From Aquirufa nivalisilvae (lineage in GTDB: Bacteria; Bacteroidota; Bacteroidia; Cytophagales; Spirosomataceae), in assembly GCF_004307455.1 (NCBI RefSeq), contig NZ_SEWX01000002.1:248001-312000 (forward strand): a stretch of DNA of 64,000 nt, written 5' to 3'. Made by a program: the position numbers and the translations under genes. The notes under the pieces were generated by a model. It made no database searches. It had not been told where the DNA came from and saw only the letters and a list, made by a program, of their open reading frames with translations. Positions 10,380 through 18,952 of the stretch are shown here, piece by piece (position 1 is the stretch's first letter; each line of letters opens with the position of its first letter).

Positions 10380-10392
10380 TCTGTTTTTTTAC

Positions 10393-13300
10393 ATGAAAGT
10401 AGTGAATAAAGCCCTAGTAGCCCTTTTCTTATCTAGTATGATGTTTGCCTGTCAGACGAATGATTCTGACGTGGTTTTATTTGAGAAATTAGATTCAAAA
10501 CATACAAAAATTGATTTTATCAATCAGATTACCGAAACCAAAGATTTTAATATTTTAGACTACCTCTATTTCTACAATGGGGGTGGAGTGTCATCTGGTG
10601 ACATCAATAATGATGGATTGGTGGACTTGTTTTTTGTTTCCAATCAAGGGAAAAATAAGTTGTATTTGAACAAAGGCAATATGCAGTTTGAGGATATTTC
10701 TCAAAAAGCAGGCATAGAAGGATTTTCTGATTGGAAAACTGGTGTAACCATGGCTGATGTGAACGGGGATGGATTGCTGGATATCTATGTTTGTGCTGTG
10801 GGTAATTTCAAAGGAATGGAAGGTTCCAATGAATTGTATATCAATAATGGCGACTTAACATTTACAGAAAAAGCGAATCAATTTGGTTTAGATTTTACTG
10901 GGTTTTCTACTCAAGCAGCATTTTTTGACTACGATAAAGACGGCGATTTAGATTGTTATTTGTTGAATCACGCCGTTCACAATACCCGCTCATATGACCG
11001 AGTGAATACGCGGATGTTGAAAGATAATGAAGCTGGAGATTATCTCTATCGTAATGATGGAGGACGTTTTGTGGATGTATCCAAAGAAGCTGGGATTTAT
11101 CAAGCAGCCATGGGATATGGTTTGGGAATATCCGTTGCTGATTTGAATAATGATGGTTGGATGGATATTTACGTAAGTAATGATTTTCACGAAGATGATT
11201 ATTACTACATCAACCAGAAAAATGGCACGTTTCATGAGGGTATTAAAGAGCACTTTAAGCACCTAAGTCGCTTTTCCATGGGTTCAGACATTGCGGATAT
11301 CAACAACGACGGATACCAAGATATCATGACGTTGGATATGTATCCGGAGGATGAAAAAGTGGAAAAATCTTCCGTGGGAGAAGACCCTTTGGATATCTAT
11401 TTATACAAATTGCAGTTTGGGTATTTCAATCAGTACAGTCGCAACTGCTTACAGCTGAACATGGGAGGGGAGAAATTTAGCGATGTCGCTGTTTCTTCTG
11501 GCGTGGCTGCCACCGACTGGTCATGGAGCACTTTGATGGCTGATTACGATGGGGATGGCATCAAAGACATCTTTGTTTCCAATGGTATTTTACGTCGACC
11601 GAATGACCTGGATTATTTAAAATTTGTCATAGGAGATTCCTTGCATTATGGTTTACCTACTTCACATCAATTGGATCAAAAAGCCATTGATTTGATGCCT
11701 AGCGGTAAGTGGCATAATTACCTTTTTCAAGGGTCCAAAGATTTACGTTTTAAGGATAAATCTCAGGCTTGGGGTTTTGAGGCCGCAGGAATATCCAATG
11801 GTAGTTCCTATGCGGATTTAGATAATGATGGAGACTTAGACTTAATTACGAATAACCTAAATGAAGCTGCTGGAATCTATCAAAATAATGCGCGTCAGTT
11901 GTTAAAGCATAATTACATTAAAATCAAATTCAAGGGCTCGGATAAAAACACCTTTGGGATTGGAGCTAAAGTGATTCTAAAAACCAAGGATGGGCAGCAA
12001 TTACAACAATTAGTGCCTACTCGCGGATTCATGAGTTCAGTTGAGCCCAGTTTGTTGTTTGGTATAGGAAAACAAAGCCAGATAGATTCGGTCTTGGTGA
12101 TTTGGGAAAATGAAAAGATGCAAATCTTGACGAAGCCAACTATCAATACGACACTGACGGTAGAACAGAAAAATGCTTCAATCCTAGTGAAAGATTTTTC
12201 ATTTGTTACTAAGCCTAAGCCTTTGTTTGAAGAAGTAAGCAAAGCGGTAAATATTCCTTATAAGCATCAGGAAAACACCTATTTCGACTTTAATCGTGAA
12301 TTGTTAATTCCATTTAAGGTGTCGATTGAGGGTCCTAAATTGGCTGTTGGTGATGTGAATGGCGATGGACTAGAAGACTTTTATGTGGGAGGTGCAAAAT
12401 ACCAAGCTGGGCAATTATACCTACAAAAAAGTACGGGATTTGTTTTATCCAAGCAAGCCGCATTTTTAGCTGATTCTTTGCAAGAGGATGTGGATGCTTT
12501 ATTTTTTGATGCTGATGGAGATAAAGATCAGGATTTATATGTGGTCAGTGGGGGAAATGAGTTCTACGACAATATGCCAGAACAATTTGATCGATTGTAC
12601 ATCAATGATGGGAAAGGGAACTTTACTCGAAATCCAAAGGCTCTTCCACCGATGTATGACAATAAATCGGTTGTTCGACCGGTCGACTTTGATCGAGACG
12701 GAGATACCGATTTGTTTGTAGGAGGTAGGGTTTTGGCCTATCAATATGGGCTTTCGCCTAAATCCTATTTATTGATCAATGATGGTAAAGGTAAATTTAG
12801 CGATCAAACGCAGCAAAGGGCACCAGGGTTGAGAGAAGCGGGTATGATTAGTGATGCTGTTTGGGTTGACTTGGATCAAGACAAAGATCTGGATTTGGTT
12901 GTTATTGGCGATTGGATGCCCATCAAAATGTTCTATTATGATCAAGGGAAATTGACTTTACAAGAAAATGAATTGTCAGAGTTAAGCGGTTTTTGGGCAG
13001 GATTAAGTGTCGGAGATTTTGACAAAGACGGCGACATGGATTTAGTGGTGGGCAATTTAGGAACCAACACCAAGCTTCGTAGAGATCCAGGCGGAGAGTT
13101 GAAAATGTTGATCAAAGACATTGATCACAACGATACCAAAGAACATATTGTAGCCTATAACCGTGCAGGTAAGGATACGTGGTATCCCATCAACAGTAAG
13201 GATGAAATGGGCAAACAGATACCAAGTATTATCAATAAACGATTTACGGATTATAAGAAATTTGCTGGTTTGAGCATTGATGAGTTATTTGAAAAGGAGG

Positions 13301-13704
13301 AATTGGAAGGAGCCATTGAAAAACGAATCAATACGTTCGAATCCATTTACGTGGAAAACCTGGGTGGAGGGAAATTTAAAAGAAAGGATTTACCGAGCTT
13401 AGCTCAAGTCTCCAAAATCATGGTCATCAAGACAGAAGACGTCAATATGGACGGAAATTTAGATGTGATTATTGGGGGTAATTTTAATGGAGCCTCCATG
13501 TATCAAGCGCGATATGATGCTTTCTTTGGACTTATTTTGGCTGGAAATGGTCGAGGCGATTTTAAAGCGTTGATTCCTACAGATACGGGTTTACTCTTAG
13601 AAGGGGATATTCGAGATATCAAGCAAATCAAAACGGCTAAAGGGATTTTATATCTGGTTAGTCGAAATAATGATCAGTTACAAGTCTTTAAAAAACTGAA
13701 ATAA
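10393..13704 (+). CDS. VCBS/FG-GAP repeat lipoprotein with ASPIC/UnbV domain, tandem paralogue of the preceding gene
   Basis: A 1103-residue protein with the same architecture as its upstream neighbour: lipobox MMFAC (Cys20), an FG-GAP/VCBS propeller with Ca-binding loops (DINNDGLVDLFF, DVNGDGLLDIYV, DYDGDGIKDIFV), an ASPIC/UnbV domain near residues 515-580 (FGIGAKVILKTKDGQ ... IDSVLVIWENEK), and a second propeller. The two proteins align throughout (KDFNI, FYNGGGV, ATDWSWG/ATDWSWS, SNGSAYGDLDNDGDLDL/SNGSSYADLDNDGDLDL), so they arose by tandem duplication. I place the start at ATG 10393, which opens a clean lipoprotein signal and leaves 13 bases after the previous stop; the in-frame ATG at 10345 would overlap the upstream gene and bury the signal peptide. 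Confidence 0.9.
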   Translation: MKVVNKALVALFLSSMMFACQTNDSDVVLFEKLDSKHTKIDFINQITETKDFNILDYLYFYNGGGVSSGDINNDGLVDLFFVSNQGKNKLYLNKGNMQFEDISQKAGIEGFSDWKTGVTMADVNGDGLLDIYVCAVGNFKGMEGSNELYINNGDLTFTEKANQFGLDFTGFSTQAAFFDYDKDGDLDCYLLNHAVHNTRSYDRVNTRMLKDNEAGDYLYRNDGGRFVDVSKEAGIYQAAMGYGLGISVADLNNDGWMDIYVSNDFHEDDYYYINQKNGTFHEGIKEHFKHLSRFSMGSDIADINNDGYQDIMTLDMYPEDEKVEKSSVGEDPLDIYLYKLQFGYFNQYSRNCLQLNMGGEKFSDVAVSSGVAATDWSWSTLMADYDGDGIKDIFVSNGILRRPNDLDYLKFVIGDSLHYGLPTSHQLDQKAIDLMPSGKWHNYLFQGSKDLRFKDKSQAWGFEAAGISNGSSYADLDNDGDLDLITNNLNEAAGIYQNNARQLLKHNYIKIKFKGSDKNTFGIGAKVILKTKDGQQLQQLVPTRGFMSSVEPSLLFGIGKQSQIDSVLVIWENEKMQILTKPTINTTLTVEQKNASILVKDFSFVTKPKPLFEEVSKAVNIPYKHQENTYFDFNRELLIPFKVSIEGPKLAVGDVNGDGLEDFYVGGAKYQAGQLYLQKSTGFVLSKQAAFLADSLQEDVDALFFDADGDKDQDLYVVSGGNEFYDNMPEQFDRLYINDGKGNFTRNPKALPPMYDNKSVVRPVDFDRDGDTDLFVGGRVLAYQYGLSPKSYLLINDGKGKFSDQTQQRAPGLREAGMISDAVWVDLDQDKDLDLVVIGDWMPIKMFYYDQGKLTLQENELSELSGFWAGLSVGDFDKDGDMDLVVGNLGTNTKLRRDPGGELKMLIKDIDHNDTKEHIVAYNRAGKDTWYPINSKDEMGKQIPSIINKRFTDYKKFAGLSIDELFEKEELEGAIEKRINTFESIYVENLGGGKFKRKDLPSLAQVSKIMVIKTEDVNMDGNLDVIIGGNFNGASMYQARYDAFFGLILAGNGRGDFKALIPTDTGLLLEGDIRDIKQIKTAKGILYLVSRNNDQLQVFKKLK

Positions 13705-13707
13705 GCT

Positions 13708-15261
13708 ATGGGGCTAAACCATGGGAAGCTTCGAGTTCATCCATATTCACCCCAAGGTGTGCAAGTCTTTCTATGGTTGGCAGTTCTGAGTATATCTTTA
13801 CTCACTTGGAATTGTCAAGATACTCAAGTAGCCGAAGGAAAGGCCTTGGCACAACAACATTGTGCTACTTGTCATGCTTTACCGAGCCCAGATTTACTAC
13901 CTAATAATGTTTGGAAGTACAGTACATTGCCTTACATGGGAACACTCATGGGGGTTCAGAAAGAAATCGATCAATTACAGAAACCATTATCGGATTACGC
14001 CATATTAAAATCTCCCCAAGCTCTTATTTCCGACGATGATTGGGAAAAGATCAAGGCATATTATTTAGCAGAGTCTCCATCAAAATTTCCAGAAACAAAA
14101 GTAAGTTCGATTGCCCCAATAGAAAAGTTATTTGGTGTGGAGGATTTGCCACTGAAAATAGAAGGAGGTACTTTCCCTAATTTTACCGCCATTAAAATAG
14201 ATGAAGGAAATAGGCAAATCATTGCAGGAGATCAGTCGAATCGGATCATTTGGTTATTAGATAAGCAGGGGAAAGCTATTCAGCAATGGAAAGATCAAAA
14301 TGCTCTAACACATGTGGAGGGGAGTGCTGGAAAATACCGTTTTACATATATTGGTACTACTACTCAGGCTAATCCAGATGTGAATGGAGTTAGTCAATTA
14401 GTGAATTTTACAAAAGAAAGCACCCCATTCATTCAACAGGATTTAAAAAACTTAAATCGGCCCTTGCAAGTGAGTTCTGCCAATATGGATGAAGATGCTG
14501 GAGATGAGTTGATTTCATGTGAATTTGGTTTTCAAGTAGGGGGATTATCCATTTGGAAAAAAGGAAAAACAGGTTCTTGGGTTCAACATGTGGTGGAGGC
14601 ACAAACAGGGGCAACTCGGGTAATCATTAAAGATTTTAATCAAGATGGAAAGCAAGATATGTTGGCTCTATTTGCGCAAGGAGATGAGCGAATTATCCTG
14701 TATTTGAACCAAGGAAAGCTAAAGTTTAGTCAAAAAATCCTCTTGCGTTTTCCTCCCATTTACGGAACAAGCTCTTTTGATATAGCGGATTTGGATCAGG
14801 ATGGAGATTGGGATATAGTCTGTACAGCGGGCGACAATGCAGATTTTTCAACTGTTTTAAAACCTTATCATGGTGTTTATGTATTCACGAATGAAGGAGA
14901 CTTTACTTTCAAACAACGCGCATTTTTTCCTCAAAATGGAGCCACTAAAGTTTTAGCAGCTGATTTTGATTTAGATGGAGATCAAGATTTGGTTTCCATT
15001 GCCCTTTTTCCTGATGTACAAAAACGGGGAGCAGAGGGATTTTTGTATCTGGAAAACACAGGTAAATTTTTCCAAACAAAGAGTTTGCCGATACAGCATC
15101 TTGGCCGCTGGTCCGTGATGGATGTAGGTGATCTCGATGGTGATGGAGATCTGGATATCGCTTTGGGCAGTCATGCCGTAGCAAAATTCCCTGAGGGGAG
15201 CTTTGACCCTGCCTGGAAGCAAGCAAAAGGAGTATTAATTTTACGCAATCTGAAGCGATGA
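13708..15261 (+). CDS. c-type cytochrome-like domain fused to VCBS repeats
   Basis: A 517-residue exported protein. After a hydrophobic N-terminal segment (residues 20-35, ending TWNC, a possible relaxed lipobox at Cys36) comes a single haem-attachment motif CATCH (Cys52, Cys55, His56). The Met residues at 77 and 81 in PYMGTLMG are possible axial ligands. The rest is a beta-propeller with VCBS/FG-GAP-like loops (DFNQDGKQDMLA, DLDQDGDWDIVC, DFDLDGDQDLVS, DLDGDGDLDIAL). No ASPIC domain is present. The cytochrome part suggests electron transfer or haem-dependent chemistry at the outer surface or periplasm; that role is inferred. It begins 3 bases after the previous stop and overlaps the next gene by 4 bases (ATGA), which indicates translational coupling. 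Confidence 0.85.
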   Translation: MGLNHGKLRVHPYSPQGVQVFLWLAVLSISLLTWNCQDTQVAEGKALAQQHCATCHALPSPDLLPNNVWKYSTLPYMGTLMGVQKEIDQLQKPLSDYAILKSPQALISDDDWEKIKAYYLAESPSKFPETKVSSIAPIEKLFGVEDLPLKIEGGTFPNFTAIKIDEGNRQIIAGDQSNRIIWLLDKQGKAIQQWKDQNALTHVEGSAGKYRFTYIGTTTQANPDVNGVSQLVNFTKESTPFIQQDLKNLNRPLQVSSANMDEDAGDELISCEFGFQVGGLSIWKKGKTGSWVQHVVEAQTGATRVIIKDFNQDGKQDMLALFAQGDERIILYLNQGKLKFSQKILLRFPPIYGTSSFDIADLDQDGDWDIVCTAGDNADFSTVLKPYHGVYVFTNEGDFTFKQRAFFPQNGATKVLAADFDLDGDQDLVSIALFPDVQKRGAEGFLYLENTGKFFQTKSLPIQHLGRWSVMDVGDLDGDGDLDIALGSHAVAKFPEGSFDPAWKQAKGVLILRNLKR

Positions 15262-17753
15262 AACAGGTTTTGCTTCTGTGTTGTTTCCTATTGTCCTTCG
15301 CCATGTTGGGTCAAAAAAAAGGCAATTTTGTTTTTTCAGGAACCATCCATGATATAGAAACAAAGGCACCTATTGAAGGAGCTTCAATCTTTTTTTCGGG
15401 TCTTTCCATTGGAGCAAGAACAGATTCTTCTGGGCATTTTTCATTATCACTTCCCGCCCGTTCCTACGGAGCCGTTTTTCGCAGCCTTGGTTATAAATAT
15501 AAAACAGCTAAAATTGACTTAAAAGAAAATATCCAGATATCCATTTATTTAGAGAAGTCGGAACAAATTTTAGATGAAGTAGTCATTTCGGAGGAGAAGT
15601 CTGATGCCAATGTGAGCAGAACTATCATGGGGGTGGAAAAGATGTCGTCAAATACGCTGAAAAAATTACCCAATTTGATGGGAGAGGCAGATGTGATTCG
15701 TAGCATCATGTTGCTTCCTGGTGTCTCAACCGTAGGAGAAGGTGCTTCTGGCTTTAATGTGCGGGGTGGTAATGTAGATCAAAATTTGGTCTTGCTGGAT
15801 GGCGTGCCTTTGTTCAGTACTTCCCATTTATTCGGTTTTTTTACAAGTTTCAACGCCGACATGGTGCAGGATTTGAGTTTGTACAAAGGAGGAATTCCGA
15901 GTAAGTATGGTGGTCGCGCATCGTCAGTGTTGGATGTGCGCATGAAAGAAGGGAATTTTGAAAAATGGCAATTCCAAGGAGGAATTAGTCCCATATCCAG
16001 CCGGCTGTTGATAGATGGGCCCTTGGTTAAAGGCAAAACGTCTTTAATTATGGGTGTTAGAGGATCACTTTCAGATTTTTATTTGGGGTATTTCCCTAAT
16101 CCGGCACTTCAAAAAAGTAAAGCCGATTTTTACGATGTGAATTTCAAATTGACGCACCGAATCGGTAAAAACCAGCGCATTTCCTTATCCGCTTATGCTA
16201 GTTATGATGGCTTCAAATTTGCCGCAGATACCATGTATGCTTGGCAAACCAAGACCATCAGCCTCCAACACTTTGCCTTATGGCGAGATTGGTCACATCA
16301 TTTTACGGCATTTGCAAGTGAATATGCCTACGGTATTGAGGGCTTGAAATCCGGCTATGAGTTTATTTGGCGACCGTCGATTACCCAAAAGACCCTTCGG
16401 GAAGATTTAAGCCTGGATTTAAAACAATGGGGACGGAGTGATTTTGGAGTAGAATTTACGAGTTACCGAAATGACGCGGGAACCTTTCGACCAAGTACAA
16501 TGAATTCTGTGGTGAATACCTTTCCCATGCAAACTGAATATTCACGTGAAATGTCTGTATATATTGGGCATAGTATGCCAATATATAAGCGGATGAGTCT
16601 TGATGTTGGCTTAAGGTACGCCTATTATCAATTACGGGGTCCTCAACAATTTTATCGCTTTAAACCAGGAATACCTCGTGCCATTAATACGATTACAGAC
16701 ACGTTACTCTTTCAATCTGGCGATGTGGTTCAATCATACGGAGGCTTTGAACCTCGCTTGTCATTGGCCATAAAACTGGATACGAATACCTCCATTAAAA
16801 TAGGCTTTAACCGTATGCAGCAGTTTATGCATTTGTTGTCCAATACGATGGCCGTATCACCTGTGGATATTTGGAAAAATTCAAATCCATATTTGCCGCA
16901 GCAAGTAGCTGATCAATATTCAATCGGGATTTTTCGGAATTTTAGCAATGCACAAAATGCCGTTTTTGAGGCATCTGCCGAAGTATATTACAAGCGATTA
17001 AGTAATGTAATTGATTACATAGATGGGGCAGCTCTTTATTTGAATCCAACCGTTGAGACTGATTTGTTGGTTGGTGAGGGCCGAGCCTTTGGGGCTGAGT
17101 TTTTTTTGAAAAAGGCACGGGGGAAACGTCTGACAGGCTGGGTTTCTTATACCTATGCACGTTCGTTCCGGATGATTGAAGCCAATGGAAGTCAAATGTC
17201 GGCCAATTTTGGGAAGGAATTTCCGGCCAACTTTGACATGCCGCACAATTTTAAATTTGTGTTGAATCATCGTTTATCCAAACGAATCACTTTTAATGCG
17301 AATTTTACCTATACTTCTGGTCGGCCGATTACCTACCCGAATGCCCGTTATAAGGTTTATGCGTTCAATGATTTATATGATTATGGATATGCGAATGGGA
17401 TTTTTCCTCGGCAGGGCTTGACTCCTGTTACTGGAGGTTCAAGCTATACCTATTTGACGGGGACAAACATACAGCCCTTATTGGACGGATACTCAAGTCC
17501 AAGTTTCACCTTGCGTAACCAAGAACGTATACCTTATTACATGCGCTTGGATATTGGGTTCACGATCGAACCGAAGGAAGGTAAACGCTGGCAGGGTAGT
17601 TGGAATTTTTCCATCTACAACCTTTTTGCTCGTGAAAATGCCTATTCCATTTTCTTTAGGTCATCAACAGGTTTGATTAACCAAGCGCGTACATATCAAT
17701 TGTCTGTGTTAGGAGCAGCCATTCCGTCCTTGACATATAATTTTAAATTCTGA
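15258..17753 (+). CDS. TonB-dependent receptor with carboxypeptidase-regulatory-like domain
   Basis: An 831-residue outer membrane receptor. The signal peptide (MKQVLLLCCFLLSFAMLGQ) is followed by a carboxypeptidase-regulatory-like domain (about 25-105, FSGTIHDIETKAPIEGASIF), then a plug domain (about 120-235) with the motifs VIRSIMLLPGVS, GFNVRGGNVDQNLVLLDG and SKYGGRASSVLDVRMKEGN, then a barrel ending SLTYNFKF. It lacks the SusC signature and belongs to the FecA/CirA-like type that in Bacteroidota is paired with a DUF4249 lipoprotein, here the next gene. It overlaps the cytochrome/VCBS gene by 4 bases and the DUF4249 gene by 1 base. The substrate is unknown; the neighbouring haem protein fits a metal, haem or redox-linked ligand, but that is a guess. 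Confidence 0.9.
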   Translation: MKQVLLLCCFLLSFAMLGQKKGNFVFSGTIHDIETKAPIEGASIFFSGLSIGARTDSSGHFSLSLPARSYGAVFRSLGYKYKTAKIDLKENIQISIYLEKSEQILDEVVISEEKSDANVSRTIMGVEKMSSNTLKKLPNLMGEADVIRSIMLLPGVSTVGEGASGFNVRGGNVDQNLVLLDGVPLFSTSHLFGFFTSFNADMVQDLSLYKGGIPSKYGGRASSVLDVRMKEGNFEKWQFQGGISPISSRLLIDGPLVKGKTSLIMGVRGSLSDFYLGYFPNPALQKSKADFYDVNFKLTHRIGKNQRISLSAYASYDGFKFAADTMYAWQTKTISLQHFALWRDWSHHFTAFASEYAYGIEGLKSGYEFIWRPSITQKTLREDLSLDLKQWGRSDFGVEFTSYRNDAGTFRPSTMNSVVNTFPMQTEYSREMSVYIGHSMPIYKRMSLDVGLRYAYYQLRGPQQFYRFKPGIPRAINTITDTLLFQSGDVVQSYGGFEPRLSLAIKLDTNTSIKIGFNRMQQFMHLLSNTMAVSPVDIWKNSNPYLPQQVADQYSIGIFRNFSNAQNAVFEASAEVYYKRLSNVIDYIDGAALYLNPTVETDLLVGEGRAFGAEFFLKKARGKRLTGWVSYTYARSFRMIEANGSQMSANFGKEFPANFDMPHNFKFVLNHRLSKRITFNANFTYTSGRPITYPNARYKVYAFNDLYDYGYANGIFPRQGLTPVTGGSSYTYLTGTNIQPLLDGYSSPSFTLRNQERIPYYMRLDIGFTIEPKEGKRWQGSWNFSIYNLFARENAYSIFFRSSTGLINQARTYQLSVLGAAIPSLTYNFKF

Positions 17754-18811
17754 TGAAGAGATTCTTGGTTTTGGTCAGCTTATTAGGTTTGTTCTCTTGT
17801 GAGACTGAAATAACGGATTTCAAGACAGAAAACTTGAGTGACGCCTTTGTTGTATATGGAGAGATGTCAAATATGGCTGGGCCTTACACCGTTCGACTAA
17901 ACTATACTTCAGCTTACTCACCATTTGATCCTACACAATTCCAAGGTCAGCCGGTTCCAGGTGCAGCTATTCGGATTGTGGATGAGACTGGGTCAATCGC
18001 TGCACTCAAAGAGATTCAAAAAGGCATGTATCAAACGCCTGCCACATTTCAAGGTCAGGTAGGTAAAAAATACCGCTTAGAAATTAGGACAGCCGATGGT
18101 CTTGATATTGTATCGGATTGGCAGCAACTATCGATGCCCCTTGGATTGAAGTCATTTACGTCCACCTATAAGGATGCGGACAAGGTAGAGAACATGTATT
18201 TTAAATTGCAGGCAAGTGTACAAGATTCGCGCGGAACGGAGGATTATTATTTTGTTAAGCGTCAAGATTTCATTCAGTTTTTGACTACTTGTCCTAACCC
18301 TCCACCACCACCTGCTCCGGTACCCATTTGTTACAATAAATGCTGGCAGGCAAATCAAAATACCCAGCCCATATTAGCAGATGATAGTTTTTTGGATGGA
18401 CGGGAAATAGATATACCCTTGTTAACAATCCCCTACGATGATTTTACGGAATGGGTTGTACAGCTGGAGGTTTACCATGTAGATAAAGCGACGCATCAGT
18501 ACTGGAAACGCCAAGAAGCCCAGCGCATCTTGGATGGTGGGATTTTTGATAAGGTACCTGCGCAAATCATTGGAAATATGACTTGTTTGAACAAGCCAGA
18601 CCGACAAGTATTAGGCTATTTTATGGTGGCTGGCAAGTCGAAAGAACGCATGCTGGTGGATCGCTATCATGGGATTCCGGCTGAATCGTATCAAAAACTT
18701 GTTAATTTTATTGAGTTTAACAAATTGAGATATCAAAATTCCCCCTTGTGGGATTGCCGTCAAGCTGCATGGATTCCATACAATGTTGGATTGACCTTAC
18801 CTGTGTACTGA
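17753..18811 (+). CDS. DUF4249 domain lipoprotein, partner of the TonB-dependent receptor
   Basis: A 352-residue lipoprotein (lipobox GLFSC, Cys16) of the DUF4249 family, whose genes regularly follow this class of TonB-dependent receptor. It starts with the family pattern DFVVYGEMSN-like (DAFVVYGEMSNMAGPYTVRL), then GAAIRIVDETGS and GKKYRLEIRTADG, an Ig-like beta-sandwich. An insertion in the middle carries a proline stretch between cysteines (CPNPPPPPAPVPICYNKC), probably an exposed disulphide-bonded loop. Function is unknown; by analogy with SusD it may sit on the receptor and help ligand capture. The start codon overlaps the receptor's stop codon (TGATG). It is the last gene of the operon. 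Confidence 0.85.
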   Translation: MKRFLVLVSLLGLFSCETEITDFKTENLSDAFVVYGEMSNMAGPYTVRLNYTSAYSPFDPTQFQGQPVPGAAIRIVDETGSIAALKEIQKGMYQTPATFQGQVGKKYRLEIRTADGLDIVSDWQQLSMPLGLKSFTSTYKDADKVENMYFKLQASVQDSRGTEDYYFVKRQDFIQFLTTCPNPPPPPAPVPICYNKCWQANQNTQPILADDSFLDGREIDIPLLTIPYDDFTEWVVQLEVYHVDKATHQYWKRQEAQRILDGGIFDKVPAQIIGNMTCLNKPDRQVLGYFMVAGKSKERMLVDRYHGIPAESYQKLVNFIEFNKLRYQNSPLWDCRQAAWIPYNVGLTLPVY

Positions 18812-18952
18812 TAAATAATTTTTTTATTCATTTTTCCCTTTATTTCCGCAATCCATAAAGGTTGTTAGAATCAGCCCATTGAAACGCAAACTAGTATGCT
18901 TGCATAATATATTTTTTTTCTGCATTTTTGGATTTCTAATTTGTAGATCGAT

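Noticed and set aside
10345-10392. Earlier in-frame start for the second VCBS/ASPIC gene
   Set aside because: It overlaps the upstream gene and puts 16 extra residues in front of a complete lipoprotein signal peptide.
14945-15304. Antisense frames opposite the cytochrome/VCBS gene (up to 119 codons)
   Set aside because: They lie fully opposite a gene with a clear protein family and strong coding pattern; no start context or homology signal.
7037-18948. Shared 10-mer TAATTTGTAG shortly before the genes at 7077 and 18953
   Set aside because: It resembles a shortened -7 element, but spacing to the ATG differs (about 30 and 9 bases) and no -33 partner was found; probably chance in AT-rich DNA.
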